Below, piece after piece: positions 37,055 to 48,155 of a DNA stretch of 64,000 bases. Every line of letters begins with the position of its first letter. Within the stretch, counting starts at the first letter, position 1. Where the stretch lies: assembly GCF_014805685.1 (NCBI RefSeq), contig NC_060899.1, positions 12,721,454-12,785,453 on the forward strand, read 5' to 3'. The notes beneath the pieces are model-generated. The model was not told where the DNA came from. It worked only from the letters and a program-made list of their open reading frames with translations, and made no database searches. Made by a program: the position numbers and the translations under genes. The DNA is from Silurus meridionalis (taxonomy: Eukaryota; Chordata; Actinopteri; Siluriformes; Siluridae).

Positions 37055-39952
37055 ATGGAGCACGTCTTTTTATTCAAGGACAAGGACAAGAGCAAAGGTA
37101 GGACCCTCGCATTGTCGAGTTCGGACAGATATTCTGTAGAGTAGGTTTAGTCTCATACTAAAACTACTTTAACTACTCAGTGTTCATATATTCAGTATAT
37201 ACACTGTATGGACAGACGTTTTGGGACACTTTTCAGCCATATGTGGTTTCAGCTCAATAGATTTGAGGCACACAATTATATAGAACATTACTTTTTTCTT
37301 CACTTGAACTAGGAGACCTGAACCTGTTCCAGCTCCGGTCGTGTTCCACCTCATGAAGATTATGGAACTTTAAAGAAGTAGATGCCGACCCCCCGAACAT
37401 CGTGAACCATCTAGAGACGTACCAGCGCCATTTGGATCCCACTTCATGTAGAGTTTGAACATTGGAAATCTTTGAATATTGAAGGGCTCTGGCATGGAGA
37501 AGCTGGTGTTGGATCTACGATGATTTTTTGAGTTGTTCAGTAGCTTCTGGTTCCACAACGTCAAACTGTAGAAGACTGTAGAAAGGACTTTTACTCATAC
37601 TTACATTCCGGTTCTCATGTTAGTTCTTACACTCCAGTGTTGAGGATGGGTTCCCCTTTTGAGTCTGGTTCCTCTCAAGGTTTCTTCCTCATAACATCTA
37701 AGGGAGGTTTTCCTTGCAACAGTTGCCATGGCTGCTCATTAGGGATAAACACACATCGTTCACTTCAGTCCTTAAATTCTCTAAAGCTGCTTTGAGACAA
37801 TATCTGTTGTGAAAATGTCTAAAGAAATAAACTTGAGTGGAAGATCTCCTGCTATAGAGCTCGAAACCCTATCAAATGCCTTTTTAGACGAATTGGAACG
37901 CTGACTGGTCCTCCAGGCCTCCTCACCTTCTTACGCTGTCTGAACAAGCACAAATCTCCACAAGCACACTCCAAAATCTAGTGAAACATCTTCCCAGAAG
38001 ATTGGAGGTTACTATAATGTTAAAAAGGGACTAAATGTGGAGTCAGGTGTCCAAAAACATTTGTCCAAACGGTGTATGTTTCTGGTTTTAATATGCAATG
38101 CCTTAAAGCTGTTTGTGTTTTTGTTGATCATCTCAGTCAAAAGAGAAGCTTGAGATAAACCACCAATGGAGGTTACGTGCAACGTCTCCAGCCTTGAATG
38201 TGGTAACTGTGGTCACTACATTACACAGGACATTTTTTGTCAAGAAATCAAAGAAAGAAATGATTTTTTTTATATCAGAGTTAATTGGAAGAATAAATAG
38301 TAACGTTTTATGGCCACAAATTTCACAACAAAGTCAAAGTTATGCTGAAGAAAATCCGTTTTATTCTTATTTCTCAATATTTTATATATACAGTAATCCC
38401 TCGCCACATCGCGGTTCAGCTTTAGGACTCACTGTTATGCAGGTTTTTACACAGAATTTTTTGGGGGGATTTTTCGCTGTATTGTTTAGAGTGATTTTAA
38501 TTATTTTTGCAGTAAAATAAGCATTTTCTAGCCTAAAAAATAAAGCTTTTAGAAGCTGGAATGCTCTTCTTGGGTATGCAGTACGTTCATTTCATCGTTA
38601 TCACCTTCATCATCATTAGTACTGCACACTTAATTCATCATCATCATCATCATTCAAGTTGTATCTTCACTGGTGAGTACCCATATAGAATATTTTTATG
38701 TTAGAATTATTGATATTTTAGAATATTGAGTGTTTAAGAGCAGAGAAAAGGTTTATAAAGCCTAGAGATATACAGGTATTCTGTATACTGTACTGTATAC
38801 AAATTAGGTTGCCACTTCACGGATTTTCGCATATCCTGGGCGAGGGATTACGGTATATTATAATTTATTACCAAGTTATTATTGAACTATCGTTTTTTTT
38901 TTTTTTTTATTCTATTTCACATTTTAAATCCCATTCAATAAAAAACCTGAATAAAACAATAGAAAAAAACATGAATAAATAATAACTACTTAAAAAATGA
39001 GTTTTTATTGAAATGCAATTTTAATCATTTTCATGATTTGATGTGTGAGTGAAAAGTTCAGGAATAAAAAGAGAAATAGAACCAGAAGAGAAGCTTTTTT
39101 GTGTGTTTTTTTGCTTGTTAAACTGATGGCAAAATGAATACTGATAAATAAAAAATGTAATTAAAAGCAGAATGAAATGTCCTTGATTTTACTGGATTTT
39201 TTTTTTTTATGTGTGTAAAGGTCCTCTTTGGAAGAACGTGCTCACAACAAACGAGTATTTTTATGTGAACAACATCCATTAGCAAGATCTTTGGTTTTGG
39301 TTTTTGTGTGTGTGTGTGTGGTATGTGCAGGCCAGTTAGCAGTCATTATCATTCCCAGTCTCTTGGCTCTCAGCACACTCACCATCATATCTCGGATAAT
39401 ATGGAGCTTCCTAAAGAAAAAGAAATCAGTGGTTCTGAGGTCCTCGGCAGAATCTTTTGATCGAAATGGTAAGTAAACTTGTCACTGGTGTTGGCTTTTA
39501 GTGTATAAGATACCCAGAGATCATCAATTCAGTTCATCAGTATCGCTTTTCTCTACCTGCAGGTCTTTTGCCTGGACAAGATGCTCTGAGGTCATGGGAA
39601 ATGCCTGCCCACTGCACGCTGGAGGGGGTGGAGTTCCTAAAAAATGGCCGATACGGGGCGACTTGCAAGGCCCAGTTAAAACGAGACGGAGCCGCCACTG
39701 CTGTGATCATTAAAATGTTCAAAGGTACGGAGGGGCGTGTGGAATGAAGAAAAGGAAGTGGTAGCTAAGAGGACAAGATGTTGAACTTTTGATCAAGAAG
39801 GTTGTGATTCAAATCCCAGCACCGTCAAGCTCCTACTGCTGGGTTCTTAGAACCAAGATAAAGCTCACATCAGAAACCATAATGGAGAATATTATGGTTT
39901 GTAGCAAGGTTATATGGTTCAAGTGCTCCAGAAGATGCTGTACTCCTGGGAT

Positions 39953-40028
<76 letters not shown>

Positions 40029-43000
40029 TACAACTGTGGTGAGCAGAAAAGCCCATTTACATCCTACGCAATTGTGTGCCTCCAACATACATTTACATTC
40101 GGGACATTTGGCAGACGTCCCTCATCCAGAGCGACGTACATTTATTTCACTCACACACTTCAGCAGCTATGGGGTTAAGGGTCTTCCTGATTGGTCCCAG
40201 AACCTGCAGCTTGGTGTGGCTGGGATTTTAACTCATGACCTTCAGAGTTTGAAGGCCAAGTGCCTTAACCACTAAGCTACCACGTTCCCGCTTAATTATA
40301 TGAAGGTAATACAGAGGATATATGACATATTAAATGTAGCACACAGTAAGTGATATTCAATGGTCGCAATAGTTTAGAGATCTCCTGATGTGAGAGCGAA
40401 CACTGCTTTGACATTCATGCGTCCTTTTTAGGAAGTTCAAACAGTCCCGAGGCAAAAGTGTTTGCGGACTTGGCCCTGTTCTACTCATCCGTTTGCCAAC
40501 ACGACAATCTGGTACGAATGCTGTACTGCCAGACTCGACGCTTTCCCGTCTACTTGGTCTTCGAGACGAGCACCCCTGGGAATCTGCTTTATTTCTTATG
40601 GAGCCTTCGAGAGGTCAGAATCTCAAGCAGGGAATAAGAGTATGGGGTTTTTTTTTTTTCTTTTGTTGAAAATTAAAAAAAAATGATTTGCAATACACAG
40701 GAAAGACCTGGGACGTGCCTTGAAGAACAGCCCTTTTCAGAGAGGAATGTATATTTAGTGGCCAAACAAGTGGCAGCCGGTTTGGTAAGTGTTCTGAGAC
40801 GGAGTCAACAGATCCAATTACTATAGAATGTGATGTTCAGTGTAGGACACAGTGGTTGTCTTACTTCAGGACTACCTGCTGTCGGAACACAGGCTCGTGC
40901 ACGGGAACGTCGCCGCTCACAGCATGATGATTGACTCTGGGTTTCTGGTGAAAGTTTCCGGATTGGCCTCGGCTTTTGAGTCGAGGCAGACGGAGACGGT
41001 GGGGAAGGAAGGGGCAGCCGGGGTGCCTCTGAAGTGGCAGGCACCAGAACGAATCCTCGGACTTCCTGTTACATCCAGGAGTGATGTGTGAGCGTGCTTT
41101 CCCATTTTATATATATACAGTATATATATACACAGTATGTATGTATCTTATTCTTTCGGCTTCTCCCTTTAGGGGTCGCCACTGTATATCAGAGCACCTA
41201 CAGGGTTTTTTTTGGTATATAAATCTATATAACACTTTTTAATTCAATGTCTTAGGTGGTCTTTTGGAGTCCTCCTGTATGAGTTGATAACTTTAGGTAA
41301 GGCCATCATCATCACCATCACCAAACCATCCTTTTTAAACATCATATTCTAGATTTGGTGCCTCTTTTCTGTTATAAAACCTCGATTCTTCTGGTTCTTG
41401 TGGAAATTTGTGCTCATCGAATAAACCACACATGAATGAGCTCAGGTACCGATGTAAGATGAGGAAGCCTCTGGTGCAGTCGATGTTCGAGTTCATCCAA
41501 AAGGTGTTCAGTGGGGTTGAGGTCAAGACTTGAGTGTGGGACCCTAAAGTTCTTTCATTTCGATATGACACATTATGATTTAACGGAGCGAGTTTTGTGC
41601 ACAGGAGGAATGATGCTGGAACGAATTTGAGCCTCTTAGTTGCAATGAAGGGAATTGTGTAATTCCACAGCAAAGACATTCCATACAGTTGATCTACCAA
41701 TGCTCTCAGCTTTTTGAGGGTGGTTTAGAAATGGCTATGATGGTCAGCTGTAAACTTGCTTTTAACCATATAGTGTATTTGGATTATAGGGGAGGTCTGA
41801 GAAAAAACACCAAAAATGGAACAATAAAATTGGTCTATTGAACGTTAAAAATGATAGAACATATTTGACCACAATGACATTTGTCTTAACTGTTAACCTG
41901 AGAAAGGTTATGGTAAGGAACGATATAATTAATAAAAACTCTGCTAGCTGAGTGTGAATTCCTTACACAGTTAAATTCAGTCTGTAGTCATATACAGCCT
42001 GGTCAAAATGTCCCTAATGCCCCTGCGCTTCACATCATTGTTATCGTCATCATCGTTATCATAATCAGCAGCAGCAGCATCCAAACCTAGAAGACCTCTT
42101 ACGCAGCAATACACTGATGATTCTTACTGCAGGTGAAAAGACAGAGGTGTGAAGTGGATGATGCTGTTGATCTGTATTTTTATCACTATTTCACAGTGGT
42201 GGGCAGTCAGGGCCAGCCAGGCCTTCTCTATCGTCCTAAACACTATCAGTAGCACTGACCTACATTTACAACATAAATTCTAATATTTGTTCCATGAAAT
42301 TGTATCAATTTATTCCCAACAGTTTATTCTCTCCATTTCGTAGCGTTCCTCTTGGCTGCACTGCTTCCAGTACGTGTATGTAGATGTTAGATTTTTTGTC
42401 CAATCATTTCTATGTGCTGCCATGTCAATCTAATCTGCCCATCCCCTTCAGAATCAGTAGTGCTGGCTTTTTTACATTAGTCTCTATAAGAAATGAGTCT
42501 CTTTAACCAATCAGATTTCATATTCGCGTCACAGGGCAGCTAGCTGGCTCAGAATAGAGTCAGCATTTTTCTGTCCTCTGATTGGTTGGTCAGAGGGAAA
42601 CTGTTCCAGCCAAGTTTGACTAGCAAAACACGTGTGTAGCTCTGCACACATGACTACATCTGAGTTAGACTTTTTTATTCCTACGGAGAAAGAGTAATTG
42701 ATTTGGTCACGGACATACTTAAAAATGAATTTTAAAGAAAAGCTAGACATTGTGAGGAGGTCGACCAACCCCGAAGCTAGCTAGTGTGTCTCAGCCCGGG
42801 AAAGGGTTTGTTCTCCACTTCCAGACCAGTGAATATGAGCAGTACCACTGACTTACAGCCTCCGAGGAGTGGTGCAAATTATGAGTCTGCATCTCTGGAG
42901 AGTCGGTTGTATTTTATTTACATTTGTATGTTTTTGTCATGATATTAGACAAATATTGATTCTGAACTGCTCCAGATGATGTAGGTGGCACAGTTGCGGT

Positions 43001-44083
43001 TGTAGTGTAGAGGTTTGGAGCTTGCTTTAGTAAAATGGTATTCACCCTCCATATGTGAAATGCCTCTCTCTCTGTAATGCCACGCGTTGTTATATTGTGT
43101 TTTTGTATTGTATTGATGGTTTCTATAATTGCGACGTGATAGTGGTGGTATTAAGAGGTGGATTAAGTCGGGTACCTCCCCACTGAAGGCCCAGGTACCA
43201 AATGCACGGCCCACCACTGCTATTTCATGTGTAAGTACTGTCCTACAATTTTCCAATTTTAGTTGAGGTGAGGAGGCCTGGGGTGCAGTCAGTGTTCACA
43301 TTCAGCCCAAAGGTGTTCAGTAGGGTTGAGGTCAGAGCTCTATAGCAGGAGATCTTCCACTTCAACCCATGCAAAGCATATCCTCATATCTTTGCTTTGT
43401 GCACAGGTGTATTATCATGCTGGAACAGGTTTGGGTCTCCAAGTTTGAGTAAAGGGAAAATCTAATTCTACCATGTCCAAAGACGTCCTACATAAAAAGA
43501 AGATCACAAATGCCGGATAAACTCCTAAAACTTTAGTATATATAGTGTTTCATTACAAAATGAAAATGACACAACAGGATGGAAAAACATGCAAACCATC
43601 CATAAACCATAATTCACGGGTAACATAAAAAGACCATAAATAGTAAATGTTTTTATGTTTCTTCTACAAGGCGAGCCTCCATTTCCAGAACTGGAACCAT
43701 CGAAGACATTTCTCCAAGCGCTGGCCAATTACAAGCTAAAAAGGCCTCCAAGCTGCGGCGCTGCACTGTGAGTCATATCTTTGGTGTAACCTCACATTAT
43801 GTGTCATTTTCAAATCCCTACTTTGATTCCTAATCTTCATCTAACAGCAAAAGCACCAGAAAGCAAGAGAACCTGAAACCGATCTAAAAGTGTTTGTCAT
43901 TTCTCCTATAGGTTCGACCTCGTGAAATACTGCCGCATGTGGAATTTTAAGGATCGTCCAGCTTATTCTGCGATCATCAGACTGCTCGAGTCGTACATCC
44001 ACCTCGCTGATACTAAACCCCTCAGTGCTGCACAGCGCATGGACATTTCCGAATACAAAAGGAAGGCAGGAGTTCCGCACTGA
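37055..44083 (+). CDS. styk1: STYK1/NOK-like membrane-anchored (pseudo)kinase, complete, 9 exons
   Basis: Coding exons are 37055-37097, 39331-39468, 39563-39724, 40432-40613, 40701-40784, 40870-41087, 41256-41296, 43671-43767 and 43912-44083. All phases match and all junctions are GT/AG. They total 1,137 nt, or 378 residues. A single transmembrane helix spans about residues 17-42, followed by a Lys cluster at 43-46. The kinase-like domain runs from about 78 to 355: a weak glycine loop at 86-92, the VAIK-type Lys at 111, KWQAPE at 258-263, DVWSFG at 275-280 and DRP at 336-338. The catalytic loop reads HGNVAAHS (214-221) instead of HRDLAARN, and DFG is replaced by SGL (233-235). Layout, length and the short N-terminal tail match STYK1 (human 422 residues, itself atypical with HGD and no DFG). 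Phosphotransfer is unlikely; a scaffolding or signalling role is inferred. The start at 37055 was chosen for its good context (AAAATGG) and family length; an in-frame ATG at 36965 would add 30 residues. Confidence 0.9.
37195..37369 (+). mobile_element. Family-A MITE, 5' part, interrupted
   Basis: It contains GTATGGACAGACGTTTTGGG, CATATGTGGTTTCAG, GGCACACAATTATATAG and CTGAACCTGTTCCAGC. It is interrupted by the LINE-tail-like segment and resumes at about 37840. It lies in STYK1 intron 1. Confidence 0.6.
37370..37838 (+). mobile_element. LINE (L2/CR1-like) 3'-end fragment nested in a MITE
   Basis: It shares GGCTCTGGCATGGAGAAGC, GACTGTAGAAGACTG-type text, AAAGCTGCTTTGAGACAAT and the AAATAAACTTGA tail with 15008-15450. 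It carries extra 5' sequence (CGAACATCGTGAACCATCTA). Confidence 0.55.
37840..38076 (+). mobile_element. Family-A MITE, 3' part
   Basis: It contains AAGATCTCCTGCTATAGAGC, CCTCCAGGCCTCCTCACC, CTCCAAAATCTAGTG and GGACTAAATGTGGAG. It continues the copy at 37195. Confidence 0.6.
38391..38853. mobile_element. 463-bp pogo/Tigger-like element with TA flanks
   Basis: The left end CAGTAATCCCTCGCC and the right end (reverse complement CCGTAATCCCTCGCC) are inverted, with one mismatch. Both ends are flanked by TA, the target site of Tc1/mariner/pogo elements. The interior has CATCGCGG-type text on the left, and TTCACGGATTTTCGC on the right. Non-coding; in STYK1 intron 1. Confidence 0.75.
38640..38656. 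repeat. (ATC)n microsatellite
   Basis: A short CAT/ATC run inside the pogo-like element. Confidence 0.7.
39757..39850 (+). mobile_element. tRNA-derived SINE-like fragment
   Basis: It has GTGGTAGCTAAGAGG, then GTGATTCAAATCCCAG and CTCCTACTGCTGGGTTC in STYK1 intron 3. The 3' tail is missing. Confidence 0.6.
39956..40027. repeat. (CA)n microsatellite
   Basis: About 36 CA units in STYK1 intron 3. Confidence 0.95.
40086..40290 (-). mobile_element. tRNA-derived SINE-like element, reversed
   Basis: On the minus strand it begins GTGGTAGCTTAGTGGTTAAG and passes ATGAGTTAAAATCCCAGCC. It ends with CGCTCTGGATGAGG and CTGCCAAATGTCCCGAATG. Lies in STYK1 intron 3. Confidence 0.7.
41137..41205 (-). mobile_element. 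LINE 3'-end fragment, same family as 44343-46497
   Basis: The text TTCTTTCGGCTTCTCCC and TTTAGGGGTCGCCACTG matches the 3' end of the larger LINE downstream. It is in STYK1 intron 6. Confidence 0.55.
41355..41776 (-). mobile_element. Family-A MITE copy, reversed
   Basis: The plus strand carries AGTGGGGTTGAGGTCAAGAC and GATGCTGGAACGAATTTGAG and ends AACCATATAGTGTA. These are the reverse of family-A landmarks. It is in STYK1 intron 7. Confidence 0.6.
42194..43219. mobile_element. 1,026-bp hAT transposon with perfect 8-bp target duplication
   Basis: The left end is CAGTGGTGGGCAGTC and the right end, reverse-complemented, is CAGTGGTGGGCCGTG. The same 8-mer CTATTTCA flanks both sides (42186-42193 and 43220-43227). 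Terminal sequence and duplication length are those of hAT elements. No transposase frame is present, so it is non-autonomous. It sits in STYK1 intron 7. Confidence 0.9.
43262..43546 (-). mobile_element. Family-A MITE copy, reversed
   Basis: The plus strand reads AGTAGGGTTGAGGTCAGAGC, then TATAGCAGGAGATCTTCCAC and TCATGCTGGAACAGGTTTGG. In STYK1 intron 7. Confidence 0.65.
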
Positions 44084-44342
44084 GACACTCACAGCTGTCA
44101 ACTTGAAAAGTTGAAAAATCAGGCTATTTATGTAAAAACATCTGAGACAGGGGGTCTCAAGCGCATCTTGACGACTACCTTTAAACAAAATCTCTGGACT
44201 TAAGAAGGTCAAAAAGTAATATGATGCAGCATAAAAGCATGGGGTCTGATAATATTATCGAAACAGTCCTAGTTTATCAAAATTGCTTTCAGAATTGCTT
44301 CCACACTTATACACCATCTTACAAAACAGCACTTATCCAGCA
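44084..44342 (+). other. STYK1 3' UTR, proximal part
   Basis: No AATAAA was seen between the stop codon and the LINE. The first plus-strand AATAAA is at 44649-44654, inside the LINE read in antisense. The transcript may therefore end within the retrotransposon. Confidence 0.4.
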
Positions 44343-46497
44343 CAGGCTATTCTTCTTCTTCTTCTTCTTCTTTCGGCTTTTCCCATTAGGGGGCGTCAAA
44401 GCGGATCATCCGTCTCCATACCCCCTTTCCTCTACATCTGCCTCTTTCAAACCAACTACCTGCATGTCTTTCTTAACCACATCCATAAACCTCTTCCTTG
44501 GTCTTCCTCTTTTCCTCCTTCCTGGTGGCTCCATCCTCAGCATTCTCCTACTGATATACCCTACGTCCCTCCTCTGCGCATGTCCAAACCAACTTAATCT
44601 CGCCTCCCTCACCTTGTCTCCATAACGTCCTAAATGCGCTGTCCCTCTAATAAACTAATTTCTAATCCTGTCCATCATCGTCACTCCCAACGAAAACCTC
44701 AACATCTTCAGCTCTGCTACCTCCAGCTCCACCTCCTGTCTTTTACTCGAAGCCACTGTCTCTAAACCATACAACATCTCAGGTCTCACCACAGTCCTGC
44801 AGAGTGAATTCTATTACAAATCACTCCTGCTATCACTCTTCTCCACCCACTCCACCCTGCCTGCCTGCACTCTTTTCTTTACTTCTCTAAATCCCTTCTC
44901 TCACCACAAATCACAATATCATCCGCAAACACACAATGCAACTCCTTCTACCCTTCTGAAGTCCTCTATACTTCATCAACATTCTCAAAGCAAAGATTGC
45001 AATTTTATTCCCCTGTAGTTACTGCAGGTCTCCCTTATTCTTAAAAATCGTTACCAGCACACTCCAAAAACCTCCATCTTCTTAACATAGTCTCCTCACT
45101 AGTCAACACATTTCCATCCTGGTCCCTCTTCCTGGCTAATCGGTACAAATACTTTTCTCCTTCCTTCGTGTCCAACTTCTCATACAGCTCCTCATATGCC
45201 TTTTCCCTCTTCACCTGCTGCCGCATCTCCTTGTACTCCTGCTTTCTTTTCTCATCACTCTGTCGATCCCAATTCTGTTTTGCCAACCTTTTTCTCCTTA
45301 TGGTTTCCTGCACTTGCTCATTCCACCACCACGTCTCCTTGTCTTCCATTCTATTTCCAGATGTCACACCAGGTACCTTTCTAGCTGCCTCCCTCATTAC
45401 TTCTGCAGTAGTTGCCCAATCATCCAGCACCACTTCACCACCACCGAGCCCCTGTCTGACCTCTTCCTCCTTCAGTTTCCTCCATCTTATTCTTCATTCA
45501 GTCCTCGCTCTCCTCCTCTTCTTCACCTCCATAACCATCCTACAGACCACCATCTGATGCTGTCTAGCCCCACTGTCCCCTGCCAACACCTTACAGTCTT
45601 CAATCTCCGTTAGGTTGCATCTCCTACACAGAACATAGTCCACCTGTGTGCACTTTCCTCCGCTCTTATACGTCACCCTATGATCCTCCTTCTTCTTAAA
45701 AAACATGTTCACCACTGCCATTTCCACATCCCTGTCCTTAAGACCATACCTACCCATCAACTCCTCATCTTCCATTCACCTACTTGCCCATTAAAGTCTG
45801 CCCCAATCACCAATCTTTTATTCCTAGGTTCACTCTCCACCACTTCATCTAACTCACTCCAGAATTTTTCCTTCTCCTCCATCTCACAACCCACTTGTGG
45901 AGCATAAGCACTGATGACATTTATCATCACCCCTTCAAATTCCAGCTTTACGTTCATCAGAAACTCTCTTCATCTTCACTACACTCTTACTGTACTCTCT
46001 TCAGAATCACCCCTACACCATTTCTCTTTCCATCCACACCATGATAGAACAGTTTGAACCCACCTCCAATGTTCCTGGCCTTACTGTCTTTTCCACTTGG
46101 TCTCCTGAACACACAACATGTCTACCTTTCTACTCTCCATCATATCAGCTATCTCTCACCCTTTACCAGTCATCATACCAACATTCAAAGTACCATCCTG
46201 AACCTCCACTCTCCTACACTTCTCCTTTATCTGCTGTCTCTGTAGACTTCTTCACCCTCTCCTTCTCCTCCTTTGGCCTACAGTAGCCCAATTTCCAGCG
46301 GTACCCTGTTGGTTAATGATACCTGTGGCGGTCGTTGGTAACCCGGGCCTCGACCGATCCGGTATGAAATTCAGATTGATAGATTTGGCACATGTTTTTA
46401 CGCTGGATGCCCTTCCTAACGCAAACCTCCCCATTTATCCAGGCTTGGGTCCGGCACTAAGAGTGCACTGGCTTGTGCAACCCTAATGGCTGGATTA
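44343..46497 (-). mobile_element. APE-type LINE (RTE-like), internally deleted and decayed
   Basis: Sense is the minus strand. From 5' to 3' it has a leader with CGGTCGAGGCCCGGGTTACC (46332-46351), endonuclease pieces with VIGADFNGQVGEW (about 45800-45830) and KCTQVDYVLCRR (about 45620-45655), then a linker with KETWWWNEQVQ (about 45310-45340). A reverse-transcriptase FADD motif follows near 44920-44930, then a C-terminal RLSWFGHAQRRD segment near 44560-44600. Most of the reverse transcriptase is missing, and stops and frameshifts are frequent. The 3' end carries a short (GAA)n tail at 44343-44370, as RTE-type elements do. Family placement is from motif recollection. It lies between the STYK1 stop and the TMEM269-like gene. 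Confidence 0.75.
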
Positions 46498-46804
46498 AGC
46501 AGCACAGAGTTCTTTTTTTTTTCTTTTTTTTTAATCAAACAGTTTGACGTTTGAAGCTTTTAAACACTGAATCAAGGTAATAAAAACAGTGTCAAATCAC
46601 TAAAATAATGTCTGTGTTTTGTCAATTCAATGCACTTTCCTGTAAAAAATGAGCCGACTAAACTTTAATGTGCACACAACTTAATTTAAGCATTGTTTAT
46701 AATATTAGCCATAAAAATAAAAAAAATAATAAATAAAAGATCAAGACAAGCTTGAATTTCAATTCGTGGATGGCTTCTGTGTACCTGGTACAGTTCAGGA
46801 TCAT

Positions 46805-47178
46805 ATACTGTATGGACAAAAGTATTGAAAAACCTGACTTTCCCAAACATATGGTTTTTTCCCCCAAAGAAGTTATCGCAAAGCTGAAGGCACACAATTG
46901 TACAGGACGTCTTTGGATGCAGGAGCATGAAATCTTAGCTTCACTTGAACGAGGCCCAAACCTGTGCTCCATGGGTTGGAGTGGAAGATCTACTAAAAAA
47001 GCTCTGATCTCAACCCTTATGAATACTGCATTACACACTCCAAAATCTAGTGGAACATCATCCCGGAGGAGTGGAGGGAATTATAAGAGCAAATCGGTAC
47101 TAAATTTGGAATGCGATGCTCAAAAAAACACATGCCGTACCATACAGGTGGCCGCAAACATTTGGTAATATAGTGTAT
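46805..47178 (+). mobile_element. Family-A MITE, nearly complete
   Basis: It runs from CTGTATGGACAAAAGTATTG through GGCACACAATTGTACAGGAC, ACTCCAAAATCTAGTGG and ATTTGGAATGCGATG to TGGTAATATAGTGTA. It is the most intact copy in the window and gives the family length of about 370 bases. Confidence 0.7.
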
Positions 47179-47758
47179 TTAAGCACTTAATATTGGCCTG
47201 AAATCTTGGATTTTGCAGTCCAGAACCTGAACACTGGTGTGACACCACACTGACAACACTGCTGGACTTCCCTTCAGTGAAGCAGATATCATACAAGAAA
47301 CATTTCGAAAGTTCTGTTCGATGCCAGCTTCGCCTCGTGTGTAGTTCTGTACACAATTTCAGTAATAAATCCTCACTGCACCGCTTCAGACTCTTGCATG
47401 AACATTGCCAGAAGGCAGAACTGTATGCAACTGCTGTACAAAGTTGCAGCTCCAGAAATGTGATGAATTAAGTTATTTAAACATTAACTTCTATCATACT
47501 TTAGTGGCCTTTACTGCCTACATTATACAAAGCAGATGAAGAGGCACCGGCAAAAAAAACAAAAGAAATGCCGGTTTGATTCGACTGAATAATAAAATAA
47601 TAATACTTTATTCTTTTTAGTTGTCCTATCATTAATATTTGTGCATTTTCTCACACTCACACTTTATTTCCCTTTTCATAAAACATCTGATCTACCAATA
47701 TGAAAATCCCAATTATATACATACAGACAAGGCATTGTTCTTATCAAATCATTCCGTC

Positions 47759-47760
<2 letters not shown>
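47179..47760. other. Intergenic sequence between STYK1 and the TMEM269-like gene
   Basis: No gene was recognised. The TMEM269-like polyadenylation signals are placed here. Confidence 0.4.
47607..47668 (-). terminator. Candidate polyadenylation signals of the TMEM269-like gene
   Basis: Minus-strand AATAAA hexamers lie at 47663-47668 and 47607-47612, about 490-550 bases past the stop codon. If either is used, the 3' UTR would include the long CA/TG microsatellite at 47761-47850. Confidence 0.35.

Positions 47761-47850
<90 letters not shown>
47761..47850. repeat. (CA)n microsatellite, interrupted
   Basis: About 45 CA units with CATA interruptions near 47789-47800, probably inside the 3' UTR of the TMEM269-like gene. 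Confidence 0.95.
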
Positions 47851-47855
<5 letters not shown>

Positions 47856-48155
47856 TCACTCAAAATAGTATCATGATGTGATCCTCTCAGAGAGTGACAC
47901 TCATCCGATGAGAAAAGTGCTTTCAGCCAACCGATTTAAATGAAATCATTTCACAGTCAGTCCATTAGTCCTGTAGATTTCATCACTGCAACCCAAAGTT
48001 CATCATCTCTGTGATTAAAAAAAAAAAGAAAAAAAAAATGTCCAGAGTGTCTGCATATTAGCAGAGCTTTTATACTCCAAGTGCAGTTAAAGCAACTGTT
48101 GGGCTTCAGGAGCTTTCTTTAGAAAACCTGGAGTGTTGTAGGTTGAACATGTCTG

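Noticed and set aside
39789..40178. 129-codon frame across STYK1 intron 3
   Set aside because: It is produced by reading through the CA microsatellite (Thr-His repeat) and a reversed SINE-like copy.
44221..44625. 134-codon plus-strand frame after STYK1
   Set aside because: It is the antisense of the LINE C-terminal segment; the minus frame there has recognisable LINE motifs.
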